Assembly (NCBI GenBank): GCA_024867545.1
Contig: JANFNE010000004.1
Span: 1,178,001 to 1,242,000 of the forward strand
Direction of reading: 5' to 3'
Source: Phytopythium helicoides
Lineage: Eukaryota; Oomycota; Peronosporomycetes; Pythiales; Pythiaceae
Length of the DNA: 64,000 bases
Below the pieces are notes generated by a model. That model did no database searches. It had not been told where the DNA came from and saw only the letters and a list, made by a program, of their open reading frames with translations. Both the position numbers and the translations under genes were made by a program. The stretch's first letter is position 1. Every line of letters starts with the position of its first letter. Of this stretch, positions 43,096 to 52,270 are shown piece by piece.

Positions 43096-43770
43096 GCGCG
43101 TCGCTTTCGCCCCGTGCGTGCGCGCGCTCTAAGTCGTCGGAGCGACGGAAACAGGTGCTGGCGGCTCTTCAGACAGGAACGCCGCGCTCCGCTGGCCAAC
43201 GCTCGACGCGCACCCACTCACTGCTCCGCCCAGCTCGGCGACGTGTTCGATAGGGTTTTGCGCATCGGGCAAGTGGATCGCCAATTCCTAAATGAGAATC
43301 CCAGTACTACTAGTACCACCAGGCAAAAAAAAGCTGGAGTCGGTCGTGTCGTGTCTAGAGACCGCAGCGTTGGTGTTCTGCTCGTCTAGGGCTCCAGTAC
43401 GGGATGATCTGTCCATTAGCTCTTTTGGGAGACCCGAGGTTTCTTGTCAAGGGATCGTCTGGTTTCATCCCTAGCAAAATTGCAGGTCTGACGACGTGCT
43501 AGCGCTTGAACTGCTCAACGCATCCGAGCCTAGATCCACAGTAGCGACAGAATGGACCTGGTCTTTTAGATGAAGGGTGGACTTCTTGCCAACAGTAATT
43601 TAAGATGGAGCAGCCACAGGAGCCGACTCAACTGCATGCCCGGCCTCGTTTTTAGAAAGCACGACCACAGCAACGCGTAGCAAGACGCCGGCACGAACGT
43701 ACGAGGGAGAAGGCGGCGCCGCGTCGTGTTCGAGCCCCTGCTTATCTCCTGCTTCTTCTCTGCGGTCTGC
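43096..43770. other. Intergenic between convergent NAC-beta and uL23m genes
   Basis: 675 nt, no supported gene. Short frames only. Confidence 0.55.
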
Positions 43771-44113
43771 TTACTCCTTGAGCGTCACGATGGCCTTCTT
43801 GAAGTCCTTCTCCTTGTACACGTACCGGCCCTGGTACGCGCGCTTGAACTTGCCTGCAGAGGTCATTAGCCGCGCGATTAGTCCCTGCAGCACTCGCTCG
43901 CCCCTCGCGCCAACGGAACGCACCCTCGTAGTTCATGGTGTTGACCTTGGCGACCGGCAGGTTGTAGACCTTGGTCAGGTACTCCTTGATGTCGTTCTTG
44001 GTGTAGTGCGGCTCCACACGGAACACATACTGGTTGTCGCGCAGCCGCGTGCGCGCGTTCTTGCCCATGAAGGTGATCGCCATGTTGGGGAAGCGCACGC
44101 GACTCCACGCCAT
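43771..44113 (-). CDS. Mitochondrial large-subunit ribosomal protein uL23m
   Basis: Two exons, 44113..43924 and 43853..43771 (70-nt intron, GTGCGT donor), 90 residues. The protein reads MAWSRVRFPNMAITFMGKNA, then the L23 fold core: NQYVFRVEPHYTKNDIKEYL, TKVYNLPVAKVNTMNYEG. The C-terminal part is GKFKRAYQGRYVYKEKDFKK and AIVTLKE. This matches mitochondrial L23 (for example the FRVxPxxTKxDIKxYLxxxYNhPVxxVxTxxxxGK pattern). uL23 lies by the exit tunnel of the ribosome. The N-terminus is short and may itself serve in import. Divergent from MED18 with 193 nt between starts. Confidence 0.9.
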
Positions 44114-44176
44114 CTTGCCCTCGCCCTGCTTCTCAATGTGGGGTTGCGAGTTGGTGGCGGCACGCCCGCACAGTAT

Positions 44177-44257
44177 TTTCGGCCAATCGAAGGGCGGTGC
44201 GGTTGCATTAGCCGCTTCCCATTCGCTGAAATTAAATGTTCTGTATTTCGACCAATC
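44177..44257 (+). promoter_or_regulatory. CCAAT-type elements between uL23m and MED18
   Basis: TTTCGGCCAATC at 44177-44188 and TTTCGACCAATC at 44246-44257, in the 193-nt divergent promoter. The second is about 50 nt upstream of the MED18 ATG. The same 12-mer occurs twice (inverse orientation, that is, forward relative to the gene) upstream of the UMP synthase gene. A CCAAT-box function is inferred. Confidence 0.5.
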
Positions 44258-44306
44258 AAGACGTGCTAGTGATTTCGATAGAAACCGCCGCAGTGGGGAA
44301 GGCAAC

Positions 44307-45423
44307 ATGGCGAGGCAGGGCAAGAGCTTCGAGTGCGTGCTACAGGGCGAGGTGGTGCGTTCCCTGGGCGGAAATGGCGGTCGCTGGGTCGCGTGGGCGT
44401 CTGTTGAGGTTGTGCGGGGGCTAAAGGAGCGCTGCGTGGCGAGGGCGCGCGCAGAACTTCAAGCACTTCCCGTCCTTCGTGGAGCGCCTGACGGGGCTCT
44501 GCGACGACAACGTCGTCAAGGAGGACATCGCGTACAAGGAGTACGTCTACAACTTCGACGACAAGTGCCCGCAGTACATCCAGGGTGCGTCCGCGTGCGC
44601 CAGGTATCCGATGGGAGCTGCAGCTGACTTGGCGAGCGACGATAGGAGTGCCGCACTATGAGGTGCGCGCGCGGCACGTGTTCTCAGGATCGACGACGTT
44701 CCAGGGGGAACCCGTGGAGATGCCACTCGACGGAGGGCAGAAATGGTGAGCTCGGGCTGTAGGCTGCCTGTACTGGGGTTCGGTGAATGACGTGGATGAG
44801 GTCGCGGCAGGGAGCTGCGGTACATTGGCCGCTGGGAGCGTAAGAAAATGTCAGACCAAGTGGGCAGTGCACCACTAGGTGTGCCCTTCCGCAGCCAGAT
44901 TGCCGTGTCAGTGAGCCAGAACGTGCGTTCGTTCCTCGGTACTATGGGGTTCCGGTAGGTCCATTGACGAGTGTGGTGACTTTAAGGGATGCTTATGCAC
45001 TGACCGTGATCTTGATGGCAAATAGACACAACTACCGCTACATGCGGCTTGGGACGCGCTGGCAGTTCCCCAGCGGTATTACCATCGAGGCCACGAGAAT
45101 GAAGGCTGTGCGTTCGTTGCATATCCTGACATCAAAGCTATCATGAACGTCAAACTAAGTGGTGGTAACTTGCTTAGCTTGAGAATGAAGACGAGAAGGA
45201 CGAGTACCGTCTCGTGGACCTAGAGAATCTTCGTGTCGAGGCGCTCCTTGTCGAGATCTTTGCACTGACAACCGACGAAAAGATTGACGAAGCATCCCAG
45301 AAGATTCGCCGTTTTGCCGTGGACCTGGACCCGTATTTCATCGAGCGACCGTCCGAAGGCAAGGAGATTCTGCACAGCACGGCCACGCTCGCGGCAGAGC
45401 GTCGTAAGCGCCCACGACCGTGA
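44307..45423 (+). CDS. MED18: Mediator complex subunit 18
   Basis: Six exons (44307..44354, 44455..44584, 44646..44745, 44811..44954, 45026..45107, 45178..45423; introns 61-100 nt) give 249 residues. The order of motifs follows MED18. ECVLQGEV comes first (human MEYLLQGSV), followed by FVERLTGLCDDN, then YEVRARHVF (VLRARRS) and WELRYIGRWE (WHLRYLGQPE). Next are QIAVSVSQNVRSFLGTMGFR (NCVDIATSENLTDFLMEMGFR), YMRLGTRWQFPSGITIEATR (FVAKGHLFRKGIMKIMVYK), and finally RLVDLENLRVEALLVEIFAL and a C-terminal acidic-basic helix. MED18 is part of the Mediator head module, paired with MED20, in RNA polymerase II initiation. All six joins hold the frame without residue loss. Confidence 0.88.
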
Positions 45424-46412
45424 AGTAGTTGGACCGTGTGCCATTACATATGTTGTAATAGCACCAGCCTCTTTTGCATGCCAGCGTTTTGTTTCGGGAA
45501 TTCGGTTCTAACTTTTCGTTTGCGAGCTGGTTTATTTCTCGCGTTTGTGTCGAAAGCCCAACGTCGTTACCTTCGCAGCCAATTGCATCATGCCGCCTTT
45601 TTCCTCGAAAACAATGTGTAAGCCTTGAAAATCAGCACTGCGAAAATCACTTATCACCTAAAGAACCAAAGTTCCCTTGGGCTGTAGCCCCCGCAGAAAA
45701 CCTACTGCTACTGCTACAGCAGTAGCAGTAGCAGTAGCAGCAGCTGCAAAGTCCCCCGTGACAGGTCTCCGAGACGAAGGAGGTGCTCATGTGATGCGAC
45801 TGTGGTCGCTGAAAAGCGGTTGTGCTGCACGTCGATGATCTTGTGCTGCGACAATCTCGCACTTGGAGAGCTTACAGGACGAAGACAGCGTGCTCCCACA
45901 GTCCTTCTGTCTCGGAAAATGACTGCGCATGTGGAAGCACAGCACGCAGCATCATGGAGTGTCTGTGGAGTCTCCTAGACAGTTTACATGACGCTCGGCA
46001 CATGGCAGGTGTCCTGGCGCTCCATGCTAATGAGAACCAAGCGCGTCATGCAGAGACTATCGCTAGCAGTTCTTGTGCCAACGTCGTAAGATAATCCGTT
46101 GGGAACCAAGGAGTTATCGGAGCTAGTGGCAGGACTTCGGTCACTGACATGGCTGTATCAGTGGAACACTTTTCCCGGTCGCCAAAGTACCAGATTGCCA
46201 AACCCCCAAAGTACTTGGAGCTAAATCCGCGTTGGTGTCTTGCCCTCGTTGATATCATGTTCACATACGTGTAGCTGGGCGGTGCAGTGACTCCGTGCTG
46301 CCCACGGACATCGATACGTTCAAGACGAATGAGAGTCCTGGACCGAGTATTGATAGCCCGCAAGGATCCGGCACTTTTGTAGCATTCGATGCGAGAAGGA
46401 CATGGACGCAAG
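45424..46412. other. Gene-poor stretch, left part
   Basis: Lower-GC DNA with no supported gene. Includes the palindromic microsatellite at 45702..45731. Confidence 0.5.
45702..45731. repeat. Palindromic CTA/CTG microsatellite
   Basis: CTACTGCTACTGCT (45702-45715), AC, AGCAGTAGCAGTAG (45718-45731): perfect 14-bp arms that continue rightwards as CAGTAGCAGCAGCTGC. Likely a slippage product; it can fold into a hairpin. Confidence 0.85.
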
Positions 46413-46480
46413 TTCTCGAGAACGGCACGCGTGTTTTCAATGTCCAGAGCGCATTCACAGAAGCGTGCCGTTCTCGAGAA
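46413..46480. repeat. Perfect 18-bp inverted repeat, 32-nt spacer
   Basis: Arms TTCTCGAGAACGGCACGC (46413-46430) and its exact reverse complement (46463-46480). Each arm contains the palindrome TTCTCGAGAA. First of three perfect inverted repeats within 360 nt. Confidence 0.88.
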
Positions 46481-46527
46481 TATTGTGCTTGGAATGTCAA
46501 TTTTAACGCCTGCCAGTGGAGATGCTC

Positions 46528-46567
46528 TAACTCATTCACAGCGCATCAATGCGCTGTGAATGAGTTA
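46528..46567. repeat. Perfect 18-bp hairpin with TCAA loop
   Basis: Arms TAACTCATTCACAGCGCA (46528-46545) and its exact reverse complement (46550-46567), loop 4 nt. The string GCATTCACAG also occurs within the spacer of the preceding inverted repeat. Confidence 0.9.
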
Positions 46568-46696
46568 TCTTTTTGCAAGTCATGTAGTTATATGTTTTTG
46601 CTCATGTCACGACCTGCATCACATCAGAGAGAAATTGAATCATCCAGGCACGGAGCCTCGGTGACCGAGGGATGAGAAGCCAAATCAGGCAATAAA

Positions 46697-46767
46697 TTCT
46701 TGAGATGGCCTGACCATCTTTCCAGGTCAACATTTTGTTGACCCCAAAAGGTTGGCCATCTCAAGAA
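46697..46767. repeat. Nested inverted repeat (14-bp outer, 8-bp inner stem)
   Basis: Outer arms TTCTTGAGATGGCC (46697-46710) and GGCCATCTCAAGAA (46754-46767). An inner palindrome GGTCAACA/TGTTGACC lies at 46725-46743 with a 3-nt loop. The whole 71 nt could form a long stem, as in foldback or MITE-type elements. Confidence 0.85.
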
Positions 46768-47245
46768 GCAAAGAATTGCAGCTCCTTGACCACCAGCATG
46801 ATGCCGCCGGGTGTGCTGCCCAACATCTTGGCCACCATGCTGTAATTGCAAACAACGATTTCTTACGCACCCGATCGTGGGATGCGCAGTAGTGCTCGGA
46901 AGACAGAACTGTTAATGCAGACCTTCTGGCTGTCAAATACCGCGTTTGGTAAGGACCGCAGGATCCAGCCAGTTCAAATTCGATGGCAGTCCGCATCTTT
47001 GAAGCAGCTGAAAAATCGTCAGCACACCCGACACAATTCTTCCAGGACTCTCGCTGGCTGATTGAGGCAGGCTGTGCCTCGGTCTTCCCGCTGGTCCCCC
47101 CAGTCTTCTCGCGTCCGGACGAAAGCGTGTGCATCAACAGGATCTGCACAATACCGGGTCATACAGCTCAGCTACTAGCCCTGTATAACATCGCCAAAAC
47201 AACTACAACGTGATTAGACACAAGTCCTAGATCTCCAGCAGTGGA
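46768..47245. other. Spacer before the 537-bp array
   Basis: 478 nt. The minus strand reads a short run SMVAKMLGSTPGGIMLVVKE (about 46835-46780) that looks protein-like but stops at once. No gene supported. Confidence 0.45.
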
Positions 47246-48886
47246 GCGCCGTCTTGAGGCTCGTGGCGGTTGAGCTTCGTCCAGCATCTCGGCCAACATT
47301 CTCGCCTTCAGATCCCACTTGGCGATCGACGTCTCCACAGCCACGTAGCGTAGTGCTGCGTAGGCAGACTGCAAAAGCTTCTCTCGTCCAATATCACCTG
47401 CACGTACCACACACATCGACTTAGTCTCGGGCGGGTCGAACGGACTCTCATCGACGGTGCCTTACCTCGACGCTATCTCGCCACAACATCACGTCGAATA
47501 TCACACCATCGCGTATTGGTGACACCTCCACGTGGATATCGACTGCTCCAAGTAGCTCGGATCTCGCATTCTCGGATGGACAGTATGGTACGTTCACCTC
47601 GTCGCCGTCCGTCAAGACTCGGCGCATGGTCTTGCCTCCCATCTTGCGCTCGTGATCACATCTCTCCATCACAAGGTCACAAGCAACAAAAGCGGCACGC
47701 CAAGTCCATTGGATCCCACGTATCGCGAGCGATCACGACGAATCGTGCGCGGTGAATACGCTTCGCACAATGAACTGGTGGGGCGCCGTCTTGAGGCTCG
47801 TGGCGGTTGAGCTTCGTCCAGCATCTCGGCCAACATTCTCGCCTTCAGATCCCACTTGGCGATCGACGTCTCCACAGCCACGTAGCGTAGTGCTGCGTAG
47901 GCAGACTGCAAAAGCTTCTCTCGTCCAATATCACCTGCACGTACCACACACATCGACTTAGTCTCGGGCGGGTCGAACGGACTCTCATCGACGGTGCCTT
48001 ACCTCGACGCTATCTCGCCACAACATCACGTCGAATATCACACCATCGCGTATTGGTGACACCTCCACGTGGATATCGACTGCTCCAAGTAGCTCGGATC
48101 TCGCATTCTCGGATGGACAGTATGGTACGTTCACCTCGTCGCCGTCCGTCAAGACTCGGCGCATGGTCTTGCCTCCCATCTTGCGCTCGTGATCACATCT
48201 CTCCATCACAAGGTCACAAGCAACAAAAGCGGCACGCCAAGTCCATTGGATCCCACGTATCGCGAGCGATCACGACGAATCGTGCGCGGTGAATACGCTT
48301 CGCACAATGAACTGGTGGGGCGCCGTCTTGAGGCTCGTGGCGGTTGAGCTTCGTCCAGCATCTCGGCCAACATTCTCGCCTTCAGATCCCACTTGGCGAT
48401 CGACGTCTCCACAGCCACGTAGCGTAGTGCTGCGTAGGCAGACTGCAAAAGCTTCTCTCGTCCAATATCACCTGCACGTACCACACACATCGACTTAGTC
48501 TCGGGCGGGTCGAACGGACTCTCATCGACGGTGCCTTACCTCGACGCTATCTCGCCACAACATCACGTCGAATATCACACCATCGCGTATTGGTGACACC
48601 TCCACGTGGATATCGACTGCTCCAAGTAGCTCGGATCTCGCATTCTCGGATGGACAGTATGGTACGTTCACCTCGTCGCCGTCCGTCAAGACTCGGCGCA
48701 TGGTCTTGCCTCCCATCTTGCGCTCGTGATCACATCTCTCCATCACAAGGTCACAAGCAACAAAAGCGGCACGCCAAGTCCATTGGATCCCACGTATCGC
48801 GAGCGATCACGACGAATCGTGCGCGGTGAATACGCTTCGCACAATGAACTGGTGGGGCGCCGTCTTGAGGCTCGTGGCGGTTGAGC
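47246..48886. repeat. Tandem array of a 537-bp unit, three copies plus a 30-bp partial
   Basis: Units start at 47246, 47783 and 48320 (each GCGCCGTCTTGAGGCTCGTG), with a partial fourth unit at 48857..48886. Copies are identical wherever I compared them; copies 2 and 3 give identical translations. The unit is exactly 179 codons long. On the minus strand each unit has two protein-like segments. One has HERKMGGKTMRRVLTDGDEV and SELLGAVDIHVEVSPIRDGV IFDVMLWRDSVE. It is followed by a GTAAGG donor-like site, a CTAAG and a GTGCAG acceptor-like site. The second has GREKLLQSAYAALRYVAVET and KWDLKARMLAEMLDEAQP. The segments do not join in frame with these sites. I do not recognise the source family; the copies look like recent amplification of part of a gene. 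Confidence 0.9.
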
Positions 48887-50934
48887 TTTGTCCGGATTGT
48901 TGATTATGGGGTCGTGTTCGTGCCTGATTCGTTAGTTCTTCTGTGACTTCGCGCCAATGCACTCTGGGTTGCCGCGGTAGCTGCCGCTTTTGCGCTCTAT
49001 GCTCCTTGCTGTGGATGAGTTTTTGTTGTGGACTTTGACATTGGCCTGTCGGTGTGTCCTTTCTCGACTGTCTTGGTCATGCGGAAAGGATCACTGCGTA
49101 CTTTCTCGGGTTTGAAAGTTTGAATCCGGACCGCGGTCGTTGAGCGGAATGGCTTCGATCCTGATGTGACGCACGAGCAGCTCTCTCTGGTGTTACTTGA
49201 TGACCGCATTGAACTCGCGCGTGTTGTCGTGAGCGAAGCCTGTGCTTCAGCTCGATATCGTAGTGGTTGTACCGCACCTAGTTGCTCTTCTTGTTGGCGA
49301 GCATGCCGTGCTAGCCATCGTCCTTGTGTAGCAGTACCTACCGCCCGTCGTGGCTTAGCTGGTAGAACTTAGGACTTCAACCGTAGAAGCATATAACAGC
49401 CTTGGGCTTGCATGTGCTGGGGTTGGTCGTCACCACTGAGTGCGTCTGGCTTCGCAGCCTCTTCATCATGAAAGCGTTGTCCTCCTCCGCCTCGACGTGC
49501 ACACTGGCGTGGGCTTTGAGCTCAGCACCGCTCTGTCCTGGCGCGGCCTTTCTTGACAATGGAGCCCTCGAGCAGGCGGAGACCGGCGTCGCGTACTTTC
49601 TCGGCTTTGAAAGTTTGAAAAATGATCGCAGCTCATCCTGTTGCTTCTACAGCGCACTAATAAGGGCAGAAGCTCACGGTCGCCACCTTCGTTCCCAGCT
49701 TGGACATGCACAGCAGCCGATGCCCTGCGCGATGTGCGCAGTCGTAATTGTCGAGTCAAAGACTGCTGGTGTACACCAAATTTGTTCAGAGAGCACTCCA
49801 CGCATGACATTATCGTTGCGAGATCATTCGCGAGCGAACTTGTGCACAGCATCCGGAGACCGGATTTTGCAGTAAGCTTAGCAGCAGCAAATTTTGTAGG
49901 CAGGTGATGCCAGTGTCAATCAAAAACGTAGCGGTCCAATTGTAGTGGGCTGAGAGATTAGGTCGCCTCAACCTTCAGGCGAGAGCAGACAGGATGTCTT
50001 CGTTTCACTTTAAGGGGGTGCAAGTTACGACTCTCGTCTTCTACAAGTTGTTGTAGACTACAACAATCAAAACCTGTGCTGCTTCAGCCTGATATTTGTG
50101 CATGCGTTTCAACCTCCTCACTTAGCATCTCCTCCTACTTCAAGCAGGCTGCTTGTTGATCGAGCCCGTCATCGCCTTGATGTGTGTCTCCATTTTCGGA
50201 TTCCTCAGCAGTTCCACAGTACATACCCTTCGCGTCCGAGTAAAATCCTCTAACAAATTGGCCAAGCGAGATATCCACGCTGATGGTGATGGCACTGGGG
50301 CACTTCTGCTTGACCTGGGGATACGTTTTCAGGCGCTTGGCGGAGTGAGGCTATTGCGCTATAAGCTGACCTAACTTCCAATTCACCTGGGGCGAATAGA
50401 TCTGCTCGAGCCACGGCTGTTTGAAGTCAAAAACGATATTTGTTCCTCGACTCCAAACTCCAAGAGCCCCCAAGTTTTTCCGAGTTTGAAGCAATTGATA
50501 CAACCGCGGCCTGCAAGCCACTGAAGTGGAAGAAGTTTCTAATGACGAATCATTCACTGTCTACGATTCTGATAATGTTCGTGTTCGTGAAGCTGGAGTG
50601 TATCTTGTGGTGCTTGCGATAGTGCTCTGGTCTGAGAGTTGTGATGGATTCGATTCTCTACTCAAGAATGGCCATGAATTCTCCCGCAGCCCTGTTGCTG
50701 GATTCGAAGGAATGCTTCAGCGACGACAAGTATCTACAACTCGGTTTGTAGTCCAATGCAAATGCATGCTGGGGTTGAGGAAGTCCTTGACTGGCTGACG
50801 TATATCCTCATTTCAAGAGCTGATACGATCAACGCGCTGGAAGCCGTCGGGTAATGTTTTTGAAAAAACAGGAGTTCACAAAGCCATGAGTCTATTCGAC
50901 GTCGATTAATGCATCTCTTCTCACACGCTCTTAG
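48887..50934. other. Gene-poor stretch, right part, 2 kb
   Basis: No supported gene. Contains a 29-bp imperfect direct repeat (GCGTACTTTCTCGG... at 49096..49124 and 49591..49619, one mismatch). A plus-strand frame at 50526..50798 has a beta-sandwich look (see findings). Low GC and many stops suggest decayed DNA. Confidence 0.45.
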
Positions 50935-52074
50935 CTAATGGCACTCGCATCCGTAGCTAGAATCGCCCGGCCTTGCAGATGGCGGTGGCATCTGACTGCC
51001 GAGGCGGATGATGTGGTCATCTGAGTCATCATCATCGGTGTATTCGTCATCACTTGCGCGTGTTGTCCAATTCTGCTCGCTCCCCACCGTCTTTGCAGCT
51101 GCAGCTTCTTGTACACGAAGCTTCTCTGCTCGGTGGTTCTCGACCATGCAGTCAATGAGGCACCCAAATGCTTCTGGGATACTCTCGCCGTTCTTGGCAG
51201 ACCCACGAAACCACTCCACAATCCCGTTCTTGGAGACGCACTTCTGCATGCTCACACCGAGATTTAGCGCGCTGACCGGGTCCAACAACAGGTCGCTCTT
51301 GTTGGCGATCATAACGACTGGGAAGTCGGCACTTTTCCCATCGCGGGGGTCGTGCGCAAAGTCGCGGCAGCACGCGTCAATCTCCGACTTCCAGTTCACG
51401 ACCGCGTCGATAGTGTTCTCTCGCGTGATATCGCACACGATAACTGCTCCCTTGGCATCGCGAAAGTATGCACGCGTGAACTTGGCGAAGCGGTCCTGGC
51501 CAGCAATGTCCCAAAGCTGCAGGCTGATGCTCAGCTTGTCGTCATACGCGATCATCTTCTCGACAAAGTCGGCGCCGATCGTGCTCACGTACTCGTCTGA
51601 AAAGTCCTCGCTCACAAACCTACGGATAGTGCTCGTCTTTCCGCAGCGCGCGTTGCCCACCACAAGCACCTTCATAATGACCGTCTCCTCGTCATCGGCC
51701 GCTTCGCTGTCGTCGCTGCTCGACTCGGCGTCTTCCTCGCCTTCCTCGCCTCCGTCCCCCTCGCCGTCGTCGCTCGAGTAGTCTGAATACTGCGCCAGCA
51801 TGGCGTTGATCTCCGACTGCGTGGGCGAGGCCGCGTTCTCCAGCTCTGCAAGCCGCACGTGCACCTGGTCGAGCGTCAGCTGGCTGGGGTCCGCGTTGTT
51901 GCTGCCCTCGTCCTGCGCTGTCGCCGCCTTCTTCTCCTCCGCGGTCGCGTCGCTGGCGCCTGACGTCGACCCCGCGTCCCTCTCGTGGCTCTCGGCGCCG
52001 CTGCTGAGCTGTCGCTGCCGCAGCAGCGCCGACGGCTTGCTGAACAGCGTCACCACGTCCCCGTACTCGGCCAT
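50935..52074 (-). CDS. Rab32-like small GTPase with a long acidic N-terminal extension
   Basis: Single exon, 379 residues. The GTPase domain starts near residue 133. G1 is VVGNARCGKTST (GNARCGKT at 140-147), G2 is STIGADF, G3 is WDIAGQDRF and G4 is IANKSDLL. G5 is GSAKNG. WDIAGQ (Ile-Ala rather than Thr-Ala) and the following FTRAYFRDAKGAVIVCDITR are marks of the Rab32/Rab38 group, which serves lysosome-related organelles, mitochondria and retromer traffic. Odd points are the 130-residue N-terminal extension with a Glu/Asp/Ser run (EGDGGEEGEEDAESSS), Asn instead of Asp in GNARCGKT, and the C-terminus YGCECH. The latter offers two Cys but not in a canonical CC, CXC-end or CAAX arrangement. It lies divergently 196 nt from the ARID gene. 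Confidence 0.9.
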   Translation of the reverse strand: MAEYGDVVTLFSKPSALLRQRQLSSGAESHERDAGSTSGASDATAEEKKAATAQDEGSNNADPSQLTLDQVHVRLAELENAASPTQSEINAMLAQYSDYSSDDGEGDGGEEGEEDAESSSDDSEAADDEETVIMKVLVVGNARCGKTSTIRRFVSEDFSDEYVSTIGADFVEKMIAYDDKLSISLQLWDIAGQDRFAKFTRAYFRDAKGAVIVCDITRENTIDAVVNWKSEIDACCRDFAHDPRDGKSADFPVVMIANKSDLLLDPVSALNLGVSMQKCVSKNGIVEWFRGSAKNGESIPEAFGCLIDCMVENHRAEKLRVQEAAAAKTVGSEQNWTTRASDDEYTDDDDSDDHIIRLGSQMPPPSARPGDSSYGCECH

Positions 52075-52270
52075 GGCTCGCTCTGCCGGGTGGATTGACG
52101 AGCAGCTTCGGCACTAACGGTCGGGCGGGTCGCGTCGCTTCAAGTCTCACGCGCATTTTCATCCAATGAAATGTCTTTCATTATATTTTCCACCAATCAG
52201 AGACACTCGCTGCCGATTTCCTCCCGCCCGCAGTCGACTGATAGAAAGGCAAGCGAAGGAGACAGGCGGG

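Noticed and set aside
47246..48886. CRISPR-like array reading of the 537-bp repeats
   Set aside because: Units are contiguous with no spacers and far too long; the genome is eukaryotic.
49350..49400. tRNA-like 5' half (GGCTTAGCTGGTAGAAC)
   Set aside because: No matching T-arm (GTTCRANNC) or acceptor pairing follows at tRNA spacing.
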